From Tigriopus japonicus (Eukaryota > Arthropoda > Copepoda > Harpacticoida > Harpacticidae), in contig CM021323.1 of the NCBI GenBank assembly GCA_010645155.1, forward strand, positions 9,115,636 to 9,179,635: DNA of 64,000 bases. Direction: 5' to 3'. The translations under genes and the position numbers were made by a program. The notes beneath the pieces are model-generated. The model saw nothing but the letters and a program-made list of their open reading frames with translations. It searched no databases and was not told the DNA's origin. Positions 22,583 to 35,900 of this stretch are shown piece after piece (the stretch's first letter is position 1; each line of letters opens with the position of its first letter).

Positions 22583-23866
22583 ATGGAGATCATCGATCGA
22601 GACTCAGAAATCCAGAGTCTTTTAACTCGTCTGGAATCATCGTTGTTACTAAGCTATCTGGATGACAGCCTCGCCTCGTCGTCTAGTCCGCCCTCGGTCG
22701 AACCCGCCTTAATAGGGCGTCTCCTGCATTCCTTCCTCACCCACCGGACCACCGACCCGCCCACCTTAATCTTGGCCAGTCTCGGGGCCATTCACGATCG
22801 CATTTGGGAGAAATTGAACACGGGTCATTGGTCAGACGTGGACCTGATCTGGCGTCAACTTTACTCTTTAGTTTCACTAATCAAGCTTCAATCGCTCCTC
22901 ACTTTGATTTCTCAACGTCCACTCTCCGATTGTCTTTGGGTGTGGCCGGATTTGATCAAGATTTGCGACGTGGGCGCTCTGATGGGTTTCCCATTGGCCG
23001 ATAACCTATTAAGCTCCCTAGCCGCGCAAATGTCGCGCACGTTATGGCATTGGGACCGAAAAATAAGCCCCAAAAGATCTAAAATGACCTCGTTCTCGCC
23101 CCTTCAAAGTAAACGAATTCGAGCTCAAGGTGGGGCTCAATCGTTGGTCGTGAAGAAGGACCTTTCGATTTCGGATTTTATGACCCAATATCGTATTCCG
23201 GGTCGAGCCGTGATTGTGGTCGGAGGGTTAGACGATTGGCCCGCTTTGAGACCCGGACCTCGGCAATGGACGATCGAGTATCTTCGACGCATTGCCGGGT
23301 ATCGAACCGTGCCCGTGGAATTGGGACAAAAATACACTGACCACGATTGGACTCAGACCTTGATGACGGTCAATCAATTCTTGGACCAGTATGTTCTCAC
23401 GCGTTCTCCGCCCGTTCAGCGGGGATATTTGGCCCAACATCCATTGATGGAACAGATTCCCGAACTTGCCGAGGATATCATGGTTCCGGATTATTGTTAT
23501 ACCGGGGAAAATGACGAGGATGGCGTGGATATAAATGTGTGGTTTGGACCGAGGGACACGATATCACCACTCCACACCGACCCCAAACATAATGTGTTGT
23601 GCCAAGTCATTGGACGAAAGTACATTAGAATTTATCACGCCGATCAAACCCCTCGGCTTTATCCGCACGAGGATTTTTTGCTCTCGAATACGAGTCGAGT
23701 GGATCTGGAGCGAATTGATCTTGAGGCATTCCCTTTGTTTAAAGAGGCGGTCGGTTATGAATGTGTGTTAGAGCCAGGGGATATGGTGTATATTCCACCC
23801 AAGTGTTGGCATTTTGTACAATCCCTATCCACTCCCAGTTTATCCCTTAGTTTTTGGTTTCATTAA
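22583..23866 (+). CDS. KDM8: JmjC-domain oxygenase KDM8/JMJD5
   Basis: 2-oxoglutarate/Fe(II) oxygenase of the JMJD5 family, nuclear, known in the family as an arginyl hydroxylase (histone demethylation is disputed). Single exon, 427 residues; human KDM8 has 416. An N-terminal helical region (1 to ~165) precedes the JmjC domain (~185-427). Metal ligands are H331 and D333 (SPLHTDP) and H410 (KCWHFV). Other family marks are RKYIRIYHADQTPRLYPH, LEPGDMVYIPP and the terminal SLSFWFH. The first ATG of the frame is used. An intronless copy is unusual in this intron-rich neighbourhood but matches divergent WARS2, which is also intronless. Confidence 0.95.
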   Translation: MEIIDRDSEIQSLLTRLESSLLLSYLDDSLASSSSPPSVEPALIGRLLHSFLTHRTTDPPTLILASLGAIHDRIWEKLNTGHWSDVDLIWRQLYSLVSLIKLQSLLTLISQRPLSDCLWVWPDLIKICDVGALMGFPLADNLLSSLAAQMSRTLWHWDRKISPKRSKMTSFSPLQSKRIRAQGGAQSLVVKKDLSISDFMTQYRIPGRAVIVVGGLDDWPALRPGPRQWTIEYLRRIAGYRTVPVELGQKYTDHDWTQTLMTVNQFLDQYVLTRSPPVQRGYLAQHPLMEQIPELAEDIMVPDYCYTGENDEDGVDINVWFGPRDTISPLHTDPKHNVLCQVIGRKYIRIYHADQTPRLYPHEDFLLSNTSRVDLERIDLEAFPLFKEAVGYECVLEPGDMVYIPPKCWHFVQSLSTPSLSLSFWFH

Positions 23867-24043
23867 TAATAGCGAATCCAAAGTGCAAAGGTATTAATTC
23901 TTTGAAATGAGTTCATGAGGGAAAAAACTGACGAAAATCTCCACACGATGGCCATCAGATAAGAAAAACCCGCTCGACAGGTTAATGATAACATTGGGTC
24001 AAACGCACCTTCAGTGACCAATGTCGTCGAGACAACTACAAAC

Positions 24044-25385
24044 ATGTGGGCTACACGGCTGAAAATCAATCCTAAAGAGGCCGGAAGCATTCTGTGGGCT
24101 GGATATCATGTCAATCGAGGATCCGATCATTTGACCATTACATCTCAAATCAAAGGGCCAGAGCATAAGTTCACATTCGAATGGCTTCGAGATCATTGTC
24201 GGTAAGTTACAAGGAAAACGCTCATTGAAAATGCACCCCCTTTCATTTGTTTTTTGATTGATCTTGTACATAGAGATCTATCGGTTTACAACAGCGACAC
24301 CCATCAGCGGTCCATCAGCATTCTAAATATCAACCCTGATGTCCATCCCTCCAATTTTCAAGTGATAAAAGGACCCAAAGACGTTTTAAGCGTCACTTGT
24401 AAGCATCAAACGAATTTCATTACTATGCAATAGAACCGTCAAACTCGTTTTGTTATTTGATTGCGCAGGGAGCGACGGGCATACCTCAACATACGATTTG
24501 AAATGGTTGATTCAGCAATCTGGCTTGGAAAACCGCCAGCAGGCGTTCCAAAGTCCAACGAAACGAATCCCATGGAACCTTCAGACTTTGCCGAAGTCTT
24601 CTCAAACCAACACGGACTTTCAAGAATTCATGGACTCCACCAAAGGGGTCGAAAAGGTGATTCGAAGCATCCGTGAACATGGATTTGCCATGGTCGATGG
24701 AGTCGAGCCCACCATGAACGGCACCAAAATCACAGTGGAACGAATGGTGCCCATATCTCAAACCATTTACGGAAAATTATTTGAACTTCGAAACGAAGAA
24801 AAAGAGGACGTCTCGGATTCGTCTTACTCCAACGTGGCTTTGGGAGCTCACACCGACACAACCTACTACAACGAAGCCTTTGGTTTGCAGATTTTCCATT
24901 GCATTCAGCCTGCCATTCGAGGTGGAGCCAATATTCTGGTGGATGGCTTCAAGATTGCTGAACTACTCCAAAAAGCTAATCCGGATGCCTATCAATTCTT
25001 TCGGGAGACGCCTTTGGAAGCCGAGTATATTCACTCCCGATCTGAACCCCGGGAACATTACTACAACGTAGATTACGTGTTCAAGCATCACCCCATCACG
25101 GATGAATTGGAACAATTTCGATTCAACGTTTACGATCGAGCACCTCACAAGATGAGCCTGTCGGAGCAACGGCTCTTTTATCGATATTACAGGCAATTGG
25201 CGTCCCTCATTGTGGACGAGGGCAACGTACTGAGATTGCACCTCCAACCGGGAACGGTCCTTTTCATTGACAATTGGCGTGTTATGCATGGGCGAACGGG
25301 ATTTCAGGGACAGCGAACCATGACTGGATGCTACGTGAACCGCTCGGATTTTTTAAGCCGGGCCAAAGTTTTAGGTTTAGCTTAG
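24044..25385 (+). CDS. TMLHE: Trimethyllysine dioxygenase (carnitine synthesis)
   Basis: Fe(II)/2-oxoglutarate dioxygenase for the first step of carnitine synthesis, N6-trimethyllysine to 3-hydroxy-trimethyllysine, normally mitochondrial. Exons 24044-24201, 24274-24398 and 24469-25385 join in phase to 399 residues (human 421). An N-terminal domain with FTFEWLRDHC precedes the oxygenase core. Iron ligands are H222 and D224 (GAHTDTTYY) and H368 (NWRVMHGR). The C-terminus (FIDNWRVMHGR, GCYVNRSDFLSRAKVLGL) is TMLHE-like rather than gamma-butyrobetaine dioxygenase-like. No targeting peptide follows the ATG used; the frame stays open back to a CTTCAG acceptor at 24013-24014, so a short upstream exon carrying the presequence is likely. 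Lies only 177 bases after KDM8, same strand. Confidence 0.92.
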
Positions 25386-26607
25386 CCGCAAATAAGTAAG
25401 CTTTTCGATTTTATTCGATTGATAACGTGTCACAGCAATTTATTGTCGGAAGAGGATCATAATGGTGATTATGGGGGTTTGATTGAAAGAAATGGGGGAA
25501 TTCGATGCAGTTGTACTTATGTTGCTCCAAATCGTTTGGAATTTGGTATTTGGCTATTCAACGCTACACTTTTCACTTGTTTTAAACTTACAGGGTATAT
25601 TTTGTGCCTTGCTTTTCCACGTACCAGGACAATACAAAGAAATGAACAACGTTTTATTTCAATTTATCTGTTCTTTTGGAAAGCAAGGAACCTGCGAGCT
25701 TTAGCAAAATAGAAAGGTTTGGTTAGCATGTCGTGAACTGGTTGGTGTACTTGTCACTACCAATTACCCCGAATAAATTGGTGGGATTGCCAAATTGCAG
25801 CTTGAATTGTTACTCTGATCTGCGTCTGTACTTTTCGACAATTCATTAAAGAACCCTTTAGTGAACCAAAAATACGCAGACCATGTGAAAATGCATATCA
25901 CAGATTTTACAGAGGAATTGACTAAAGTTATAAGTAAACCAAACCAAATCATATCATTAAAGTTGTTTTGTCAATCGGGTTGTTCGGTTACATAAAATGG
26001 GTAGTGTTCTTTCTCTGAACCTGTTTGAACAAGGATTTGCGACAAACATTGATTCCTCCAAACTTGCATTCAAGAAATCGTAAAACCCGACGCACAGGGA
26101 GGCTCAAGATTTTTTTTACACTTTGTAAATAGCGAGTTATAAGGGTCTGCATAAATGACTGGCACAAGAAAAAGTTGATTTTATTAGCGAGGCCATTTGT
26201 TGGAAATGACTTCATTTCTTTTGTCGAGAATTTCACCTAGCAGAGTGTAGAAAAGGTATTTTGGGCCTCCCTGTCTGGCAATGGGAACAAGAAGAAAGTG
26301 AAAGTCTAAAATGGAGAGAGGAATGGCTACAACTGAGATGCATTTTTGTGCTTCGAAACAGGGATTTGAGTATAGAGAGAATATCGGTGGTTTGTCCTTA
26401 AACGCAGTTTAAAATGCAGGAGAATCAATCAAACAAGCGGTGAAAAATAGACGAGGGTTTCTTCAACTTTGGCGACTGAACAGGTTTCTCGTATGATCCA
26501 TTCTTAAAGGTGAAAGGCTAAGAGGGCAGTTAGGATGCCCAGCATTTGTCATTTCCGTCATGTTCCGCCCACATTATTGCTGGCAAGAGTTGTCCCTGGA
26601 AAATGGC
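25386..26607. other. Intergenic stretch between TMLHE and BTB gene
   Basis: Convergent 3' flanks. I see no supported exon or repeat family. Short AT-rich frames here have no recognisable protein character. Confidence 0.5.
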
Positions 26608-29600
26608 TCAATGTTGAGAGGCCTCACGTTCCCGAGCATTGTGATACTCTTGGAAACAGGGCACGATACACAAATTCACCCCACATTCCACGCACTGATA
26701 TTTGGTTTTCCTCCGCAGGATCCGACCATTCCCATCCGTGCTGTTCCAACAATGATTGCAACCTAAAGCCGGACCATCGCGGCCTTTGGGCACATGGCTA
26801 AACTCAACGGGATTGGACGAGGTCAAATTGGAGGTGGTCGACAACGACAACGATGAGATCATCCCTCCCCCACCACTCACATTGGGTAGACCCATGGGCA
26901 GGTTTGGTTGGGGCGATGGGAAATGGTGATGGCTCCCACTCACCATTGAGTAGTGATCATGAACGCTGTGAGTCGGAGGACCCACCATACCACCCCCTCC
27001 CGGACCACTCCCATTCCCCGTTGAACCGTAGTTGATCGAGATCGATTCGTAGGAGGTGGAGATAGGGTTGGTTACCGGGATAAGAGACATACCCCCATGA
27101 TAGCTTCCGGGATGGAGATCATGGGGTAAATGTCCCACATGGGGTCCACCTCCACCGCCATAGGTGAGCTCCTCCGTGGAGGAAGATCGATGTTTGGGCA
27201 AGGGATTTCGCCTTGAGGGCTCGCTCAACTCGGGAGGACACAGGAGTTTCATATTGGGTGCAGGCATTCTCGGCGGAGATTGATCCATACTTTCGGGCAC
27301 GTCGGAGGTCACGCGAACCGCGGGGAGCTTGTGAATACTCGGGGATGGTCCATGAGATATGGCCGGCGAATCTGCGTACGGAGACACCGAATGAAACGAG
27401 GGCTTGGGAGGACTCAAGAGAAACTCATTCGACTTTTGTTTCGTGAGAGTGGAAGAAGAGTTGGGCACGGGTGAGGATCCTAACACCGTTGAGGAAGAGG
27501 GAGAGGTAGGCGAAAGGTGGAGAGAGGGTTCAGATTTGACATCCAGTGGTGAACAATGTGCGACATAGGATAAGCCCATCAACGGGCTGTTCGGCGACGA
27601 TTTGGCCGTGGTGGCCGGGGCCACGGGTCCCGAATCAATCTCTTGGCTGTTGTCAGTGGTCAGGTCGATGCCTTTCTCGGTGCAGTCTTGACGTTTCAAC
27701 AAGAATCGACTCCGTTTCGAGGCTGAATGGGCGACGGGTGAGGTGGCCTCACCCGCTGATTGAGCTCGGGCCAAAGTCCGACCCGATGAAGGCACAGTCA
27801 AGGCCAAAGAAGGGCCTGTGGTGTTGGTGCTGGTAGATTGCGCAATGGACGACGAGGCCGCAGCAGAACTCGAGGCCAGTTCCTCTTGGCTTTGACTTAT
27901 ACTATGGCTTTGCCCACTCGATCCCGAGGATTCCAGTTGCTGGAAAAGAGTCAGAATGGGTTGCAGATTTATGGCTGAATCCCAAAGGGGCAAATGCAAC
28001 TTGAACAAGAAAAAAGTTGCCCATCTTACCCGGAAGCTCTGATCTCTAGAGTAATCGCTAACCGAACTCTTATTGGATCCACCCGACCTTGACGAGCGAG
28101 CCGAAAATATTTCGCGTTTCTTCTTGGCGTGATTCCCCACTGCCAAATTGGCATCGGGATCCGTGGAAGAAGAGCTCTGTCGATTGGGAGAGAGATGAAT
28201 CGCCGGGGACGAAGCTTCGGGCCGTTGTGCCGGATGAACGGGAGATCGATCGTCCTCCAAAGAATTCCCACGATCTGCAAAACACCCGGAGCAGAAGATT
28301 GAAATTGAGTGACTAATTGCTGTTCCATGCAATTTTATATGAAATCTGTATTAGTTTTCTCCTACAAGGCCGAAAAAGAATGCCAAAAAGAAAAGAAGGC
28401 CGAAAAGAATTCTATTTTCTTGAAAACATACGGTAAAAACTTTCTTGGAAGGATTTTTTACTTGGACATCAGTCAGATGTTCAGTTGGACTTCCTAAAGC
28501 CCAAGAATAATGAATCTTTTCCTTAACCCATTCATATGCTCTTTACGAACCATTCTCTTCTTCTTTCGTGAAAATCAAACATGACAAGAACCTAAACTTT
28601 AGATTAAAATTGCGTCGAATAAACAAAAAATATATAAAATTTGCTAACAAAATAAAAAGTAAAAGGGATGTATATTTGCGCCAATTTCAAAATTATTCAA
28701 TCGTCAGAACAGTGTAAATTACTCGCGTGGTTGGAACCGAAAAACAGCATGTTAGTTTCGCGGAACAGTATGAAGAGAAGTTTCCAAGAAACGAGATTTC
28801 AATGCAACAAGGTTGTGTATGCTCTTGACATATACAAAATGATTATGGTTAATGACATTTCGAATTCTAGGAACCTTCAAGTAGGTTGTGTCACAACTCT
28901 CAACATGATCTTAATCTAGTTAAACAATTTTCTAGGACGCAGGATGTCAATGGCCTTATGACTAGAATAACCAACAGAAGTTAGAAGGTCTACTATGTTT
29001 TCCTAATAACGTCATGAATGTGGTGCATTAACAAACGTAATACTTTAATAATTAATGGAGCCTTGATCCTTTTTTACTTTCAACTTACCACTGCTGCTTC
29101 CACATCCCGAGGATCGGCGAAATTTCTTTCGGAAATGCCTCGGTGGACTCGCGGGTGGAGTTGGTTGTTTTCGTATCAAGGTACTCATTGAGGATTCAAA
29201 GGACATCTGGCGAGCCGAATCCGTGGAGGCTTGTCGTGGAGAAAGACTGCTGGTTCTATCAAAAGAAAGAAAATAACACTTCTGAACATGGCATGAAATT
29301 CTATCCTTTTCGGAGGTGCGTTTGACATTTCATTTGAGGGTGAGTAAAAATAAGGTTCATGATCTAGGCACTGGATGGTAGTCCAAAGTTGCATGATGTA
29401 CACATTCATTGGACGTGTTTAAAAGAAAGAAGATGAATGGCACACGTTTTCTTGGCCAGGTATCATTCTGCACATTCTTAGCTGGCAAATATTCACACTT
29501 GTTCCCGAAGAAACTATAAAGGTGCCCAATCAAGTATTATGAGAATAGCTACACGTACTAAAAAACCTTGGAGACCGGTTGAATTTTCCTGTCTTTATTT

Positions 29601-32600
29601 TTTCAGTACCGTGGCTAAATCAAGAACTACTTGATGAGCGCCGGCTCAGTCAGTCCGCTCATAAGTTTTTATCCATAAAGGCCAAACCGTTTTCCAACTT
29701 AATGATAAGGGGTTTGAAACATTGGTAACATTGGTGCTGGATATTATTGTCCTTTTATGATCAGGGAAAGTACTTCAGAGAGGGAGGCGACCAAATTTTA
29801 TTGCCTCGATCCATTCTTTTTGAGCAAATAGAAGCCTACAAACATGGAACGTATTTCAAGCACAGATATCAATAAATGCGAGATACTTTCTATTCTGGAG
29901 GGCAAATTTCACAGACAGCTGACCAAAGATTGCTAGAATATTACTGAAAGTTCTAAAGATTATCTATTCTCCCTCAGTATGTCCAAAATGCAGTACAGAT
30001 CTGACGGGGAACAATGCTTAAGTCTTAATTAAATAAGTCTAAAATAAAAGTCTTAATTAAATAAGTCTTAGTCTTGACTAAGAGTCTTCATGATTCAAAA
30101 ATATTGTCAAATTTAGAGAGGCAACAACATTTCAGACTGAAATATTAGGTAGTTTGGCAAGTTAATGAACTTGACATATAGTTATTCAAAGAAATTGATA
30201 TTGTCATGTAATTAGTGATGGACTGAAAACGCTTTCGGCCGAAATTTCGGTTTTGGTTATGCCTACCGAAACCGAAAGCAGACATTTACTATAAAGGACG
30301 GAGTTTGACAACAAAATCGAAAAATTTTTCGTCCAAAAACCACTGAAATTCAAGTTTCCCGATTTTTCAAAATCTACGCCCTAACCAACATCGAACACTT
30401 GAGCAATTTAATTTTTAAGGTGGAATTTTGCATTTACACAATTTTGTAATCAACTGCTTTCGGTTTCGGTTTCGGTTAAGCCCTCTTTCGGCCGAAACTT
30501 TCGGTTTCGGTTAAGCCCTCTTTCGGCCGAAACTTTCGGTTTCGGTTAAGCCCTCTTTCGGCCGAAACTTTCGGTTTCGGTTATGAGCCCTTTCGGTCCA
30601 TTACCACATGCAATGTAGACATAGTCAATTGAGGTTGTACTTTGAAAAAGGACTTCGTTCAGTAGAACAAATTGCAACAGAGTTGTCCAGATCAACTTTA
30701 AAAGTTGCTTACAAACCAATCATGGGACTGGACTAGCTTGTCGTATCTATTAATATCTGTGATTCCAAGTTTCTTGTTGCTGGCTTTCAAGACTCGAGCG
30801 AGAGAAGACAACTAATCCCCAGGGTCGAGGTTGTCCATACATAAATTAATTTGATAACACAGCAAATCAGATTATTGCTGACCAAGAGTCTCTTTTAGCT
30901 TTTTCTATTTTTGAATACTACGTACTTGTCCAGATACACGGGTAATGATTCGGTGGAATACTGTCTTGAGTTGACCGAATGCTGCGAAGGTACCGACAGC
31001 AAACGCCGAGAGGAGCCTCCAATAATTTTGTTGGCCTCATCAGTGAACTTCTCGCCAATACCTTGGATCTTCAAGGTATCCGCAGTCTACAAAATGAGTA
31101 GAAGGTCAATACGAAAGTACACCTCATAGTCTGACATAGTCTGGAAACCTTCTCGTTACCTTGATAAAGCCCGAGATCTTATCAGAGGACACTTCAACTG
31201 ATCCTTGATACATAAATTGAACGATTGTCTTCAAGTCTTCAAATTGGACATCCTTTAAGATCACGATAGGATGTTGATTGGGATTGACCAGAAAAAGGCT
31301 CTGAAAAGAGAAAAATGTCCAATAGATCACAACAACACAATCCTTTCAACTTTTTTTGTTCAAAAAGTTTGTTCACGACAAAAACCTTGTCTAAAGAAAT
31401 TGCTTTGAAGCAAATGCGATTATTTTCAAGATGATTTTCTTTTGACCTTTATTCTTTCCTTCATTCATTAGATGAAGTGAATTGGCAAGGCAACAGTTTT
31501 TTAGAAGAGCGAATTGTAAAATAATTTTTGGGAATGTTTTCCTCACTACTTAGGTTGGAAAGAAAAACGGATCTCAAACGCTAATCCTCGTCCTCATTTA
31601 TTGTTCAAGTACATTTCCGAACACGTGCATCAAACCAAGGTCTTTCGAATAAAATGGCTTAAAGTAGCTCGATTTTGCCTCATAGCTACAGATAATCGCT
31701 AAATGTTGATGTGCTCCAATCCGGTAATATTTAGAGCAGTGTAAAATGATTAGCCAATGAGAAAACACCTTGATTCTTAGAATCAAGTAGATTTGCTCAG
31801 GTCTTTATTGTAAACTTCGAAGATTGTATACGCTTTCAAATCCCCATGCGGAAGCTCTCAAAATTGTACAGATATATCAATGCTTACAATGCTAAAGACG
31901 AACAAAAAATACAGACTCAAGTCATTTTAGGCGCAAAATGAATAAATAATCCCTAATTAGAACGAATGACTTTAAATTGAAGAGTTCCAATTGTGGTTGA
32001 AAAGCCTGAGATCAATGACATTTCTACGCATGAAACGAACAACATACAAATCAATGAATAAGTGTGTTCTGGAGCTTTTAAACTAAACATCACATCAGAC
32101 CCGTCATTTACCGCCAGAAGCAAAAGAGATTTGTGAGGAATTTAGCGTTTTCAAAATATGACCAAACAACTTGATCTAGCATTTGGTTTCAGGACCCAGA
32201 TCCAATCCGATTTGACAAACAACGAGGATTGGAGGATCCAGGGAACTCATTCGTCAAGGTTTTGTGATCTCGATGTTCGATTCCATTTACCTTGTATGAT
32301 TAATGGTTTTCAATATGATTGGGCTCTCTTTCATTAGCATAATGCGATCTGTATGACCACAGTAATGACCGTCTTCAAATATTCGAAATGTAAAAGGCGA
32401 AGAAATTGGACCACAGTTTGGTTTAATTTGAGATATTGATTTTGTTTTAACGATCAAGTTTAAAACACGAGGAAGGTTCAATTTCTATTTTCAAACACTA
32501 TCTTTCGTATTTGAGTAACCACATGATTCTTACCCTAAAGTAATCTGAGCAAGCTGAAAGCACCATTTTGTGGGCCTCAATGTGTTTCCCTTCAGCTGCC

Positions 32601-32740
32601 AAGGTCACATCCACCAAGGAGGTCGAATTGAATAGATTCGAGAACATGGCCACCAACTGATTGGGGTGGTCATTCCACTGTAGATTATACATGGGACCAG
32701 CCACGCCCGCTGAGGGGCCACTATGAGCACTTGAGGTCAT
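26608..32740 (-). CDS. TTK-type BTB/POZ protein with C-terminal piggyBac-type zinc ribbon
   Basis: Probable nuclear regulator. Six exons join in phase: 32740-32534, 31300-31160, 31086-30926, 29255-29089, 28274-28030 and 27939-26608, giving 750 residues. Residues 17 to ~120 form a TTK-group BTB domain (MYNLQWNDHPNQL, VDVTLAAEGKHIEAHKMVLSACS, LKTIVQFMYQGSVEVS, ADTLKIQGI). A long Ser/Pro/Gly-rich, low-complexity middle with basic patches follows. The last ~45 residues are a zinc ribbon: LGCNHCWN, then KYQCVECGVNLC and PCFQEYH. That CxxC..CxxC...LC..CF..YH pattern is the one found at the C-terminus of piggyBac-type transposases (Tnp_zf-ribbon family). No C2H2 fingers or transposase core are present. 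Only the 5' exons carry BTB, so alternative 3' ends are possible. The intron at 29256-30925 hosts a hAT element. Confidence 0.85.
30213..30606. mobile_element. hAT miniature element, TAGTGATGGACCGAAAG family, copy 2 with internal expansion
   Basis: 394 bases in an intron of the BTB gene. Ends TAGTGATGGACTG / CGGTCCATTACCA, target duplication catgtaat (30205-30212) versus catgcaat (30607-30614), one mismatch. A ~35-base unit built of TTAAGCCCTCTTTCGGCCG plus AAACTTTCGGTTTCGG is present three times (about 30475-30580), but once in copy 1 at 12346. It is otherwise collinear with copy 1. Confidence 0.9.
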
Positions 32741-35700
32741 CCCACCACGGATAAAGTAGGGTCACTTGTGGTTGGTGAGGTTTGCACTTGGAGCACTCAA
32801 TTCTCACCTGGTGAGTCACTGATCCTAACGAGAGGAAAAGGACAAACTAAAAGAAAAGGTATCCAGACACCACGAGTCACTGTTCTGGCGAGAATCTGTT
32901 GGCGAGAACAGATGATGAGGCCCAATGAATCATCACTCACAAGCACTGCACTTGATCTTGGCCCCTGTGTGAGTGTGTGTTTGTGCGTATGTGGGATCAA
33001 CTGGATTTGAAATCAGTCAAGAAATCTCGTGGAGCATGACACTCAGACGACGCACTAAACCAGAGGAGAGTTATAGAGTTCCATTTTGGCTGGTGGTGGT
33101 GTTGTACTGCCTCCTCTTCCTCCTCTTCTCTTTTGCTTCATCGTCACCATCATCATTCTCATCTGACACTCTCTCTTTTTGAGTTCCTCTTGCTTGCTTG
33201 CTGTGTCCTCGAGGTCCAAAAAGAGATCTCTGGTTCCTCAGTTCCACCTCCTGTTCGTCTGGGCTTCTTCGTGATTCAGGGAAAACTGCTGTTGAGCGAG
33301 CTCTGCAAGCACAAGTAGACAACGTTCTTGAAGGTACGCACATGAATTTATGTATAAGCGTGTGTGTGTATGTATGTATGTAGTGTGTAGTCTGTTATAG
33401 TTTACTCGCAAGGCTTATATCGTTCCCTCCCTCGCAGCTTATTAGCCTCCTCTACGGCATGTCTAGCAGGCCTTGAGGAGAAGGACTTGAAGGCCAGCAG
33501 GAGATAGCATATGGGGGCTCTAACTTCATCGTATTTTACTCGCTGGGATCAAAGTAACAACCATATCCATTCACTTTAGTTCCTCTTGTCCCACTTATAA
33601 AATCAGCTAACATTTTAAACCAAAATTTCCATTTTTTCGAGTAGCAAGAAAACTACTTCCTTCCAACACTAATAGAATCGGTCCAAAGGCACAATGGAAT
33701 GCTCCAAGGGCCTAGATCCAATTCACGATCTAGTCCAGGAACTTTGGTCATCCAATTGATTAGACTCGACCTTGTACCTTCACAGTGCTCTCAACAGCCT
33801 TCCACCAGAGCAGCCGTCCAAAGCCCACACTCTCAAAGATCGCTTAATGCCGACACCTGATCTAGGTGAGTCCCTTCAAATGAAGGAGAATGGAAAGTTA
33901 GTGATCAATGGATATATATTAGTAAAATTGACAAAGACTACCAAGGAACTAATTCGGCATCTTGGCATCGCAAAAGAAACCTTAGGTGTAGAACAACTCC
34001 TGGGTTTGATAAGTCCAAACTGACTCATCAAAATGCATATTTATGTTTCACAAGAGGATCATATAGGTTTTATGTCTTCTTGACGTTTTTCCAGCTTAAG
34101 TTATTAAAAAACACCACTTAGTGATTTTGATTATTAGCAGCTTTAAACTTCATTTTTCAAGTCGTGCTCATTTGCTTTCTTTCCTTGACACAGGCCCCCC
34201 GCAACTGGTGTCAACTAATTTGTTTTTCCTATTGTTAATTAGATCCCAATGCTCTATGAACATTGCTTCAATCTGCAGTCTATTAATATTGAAAGAGCAC
34301 CGCTTCCATGCCTCTAGTTATCCCTGAACTTCCAGGCTCCCCTTCTCCTTCCCTGCGCCTTATTCCTGCCATGGAACTTCCAACCGAAGACTGGAACGAC
34401 GGCACACATCTCAGTGGAACCTAACTGCCAAGGACGGACTTTGAGCGTGCTCGCTCGCGTCTTCCTCGTTCCTTCGTTCGTTCGTTCATCAGGGGAAACG
34501 TGGAGTTATCCCGGTGAGGGGACAAAGGGAGGAAAGCACCTGGCTTGGTAGTACAGACAAGACAATCCAAGGACTTTCACTTTTGGGCGGTGTTAAGATC
34601 GTACATATGATGAGCGTCGAGAAAGCCCCTGTCAGTTTCCATACTTGATGCATTACAAACGGTGGTACAAACCCAAACTCTGCGTTCCCAGGAGGGTAAA
34701 GGCTTATAAGACAGCCAGGTAGACAAGGTCAAGTTCAAGCAAGTTTGGCAGGAATGTACCAAAGGTTTAAGACCTCTTTCATCGTGCTGTTCTCCCATCC
34801 CAGAACGCGACATTTTGCTTTTGCTTTCCCTTTGTAGGTCAATATTTCAAAATGTAATCCTGGAACATGCATTACAAGAACCACAGGGGACAAGGAGGGG
34901 TGACAAACGCCGCCCATTTTGTGTTTGCCTAGGTATTTTGATTAATGGCTGAGATTCGGTACTCCCGAACCAATTCATGCTGTATGTTTGGTACTATGGT
35001 AAAGCGTACCAAGCATGGACGGCCTTTATTTCAACCCCTCCCTCAAATGAATGGACACTCGCTCTTGATTTTTCCTGCAGAAACAACTAACTGCCTCAAG
35101 GTCCATGTGTGCAAAGGTCCCTGAAGCAACAACGCGAGCCTATGGGAGACTTGCCCCGGGAGGAGAAAAGAAAAGCAATTGCAAATGCTCCACGCTAATG
35201 GACCTACCTAGGCTTTTGGAAAACTTTTCCCTCTGGCACTCTCTCACGCACTTGTCTATGTTTACGGTTTGGTTCTTTAGGTTTAGGGGCCACTGCACGA
35301 GGTGCTCAACACTCAATGTGGGCTCTGTTGGCCAGACGAGTTCGCAACCTACTACACATACGCACACAACGATTGTTCGGTCATTCAGCATCCTACGTAT
35401 GTATGGAGTATGCATCATCCTCATATCATCGTTCGTTTCTTACCAGCTACGTACTCGCTCTCTCACTTAGTAGATTCGGCCTGCCAGTCTTCTAAGCAGT
35501 CCAGTGAATTCAAGTTAAAGCGCAAGGATAATCGCACTTGGACTCTCCAACTTAGTTTACGTCGTCGAATACTCATACTTGCACATGGATTCGAAACATA
35601 CTAGGTGATTGCCATTATCTTGTTGCAAGTAATAACGTCTACATACGCCTTTGTGCGAATATGGACATTGGGGACAGCTTTCATTTGATTTCGCAAAATC

Positions 35701-35900
35701 AGTCGGTACATAGCAATGTCTTGGTAGAGGGCTAAGGAGAGAAACAACAACTCATTTGGTAGGATTTGTAGGATTCCATGATTGAATGGAAGATAATCAA
35801 TCACTTTTGGATACCTTGGACAATTCTCAGCATTTATTTTTGTAGATTTTGTCATGAACTTTTGAAATCATTGACTTGCTGAATGATTTATACACGTATG

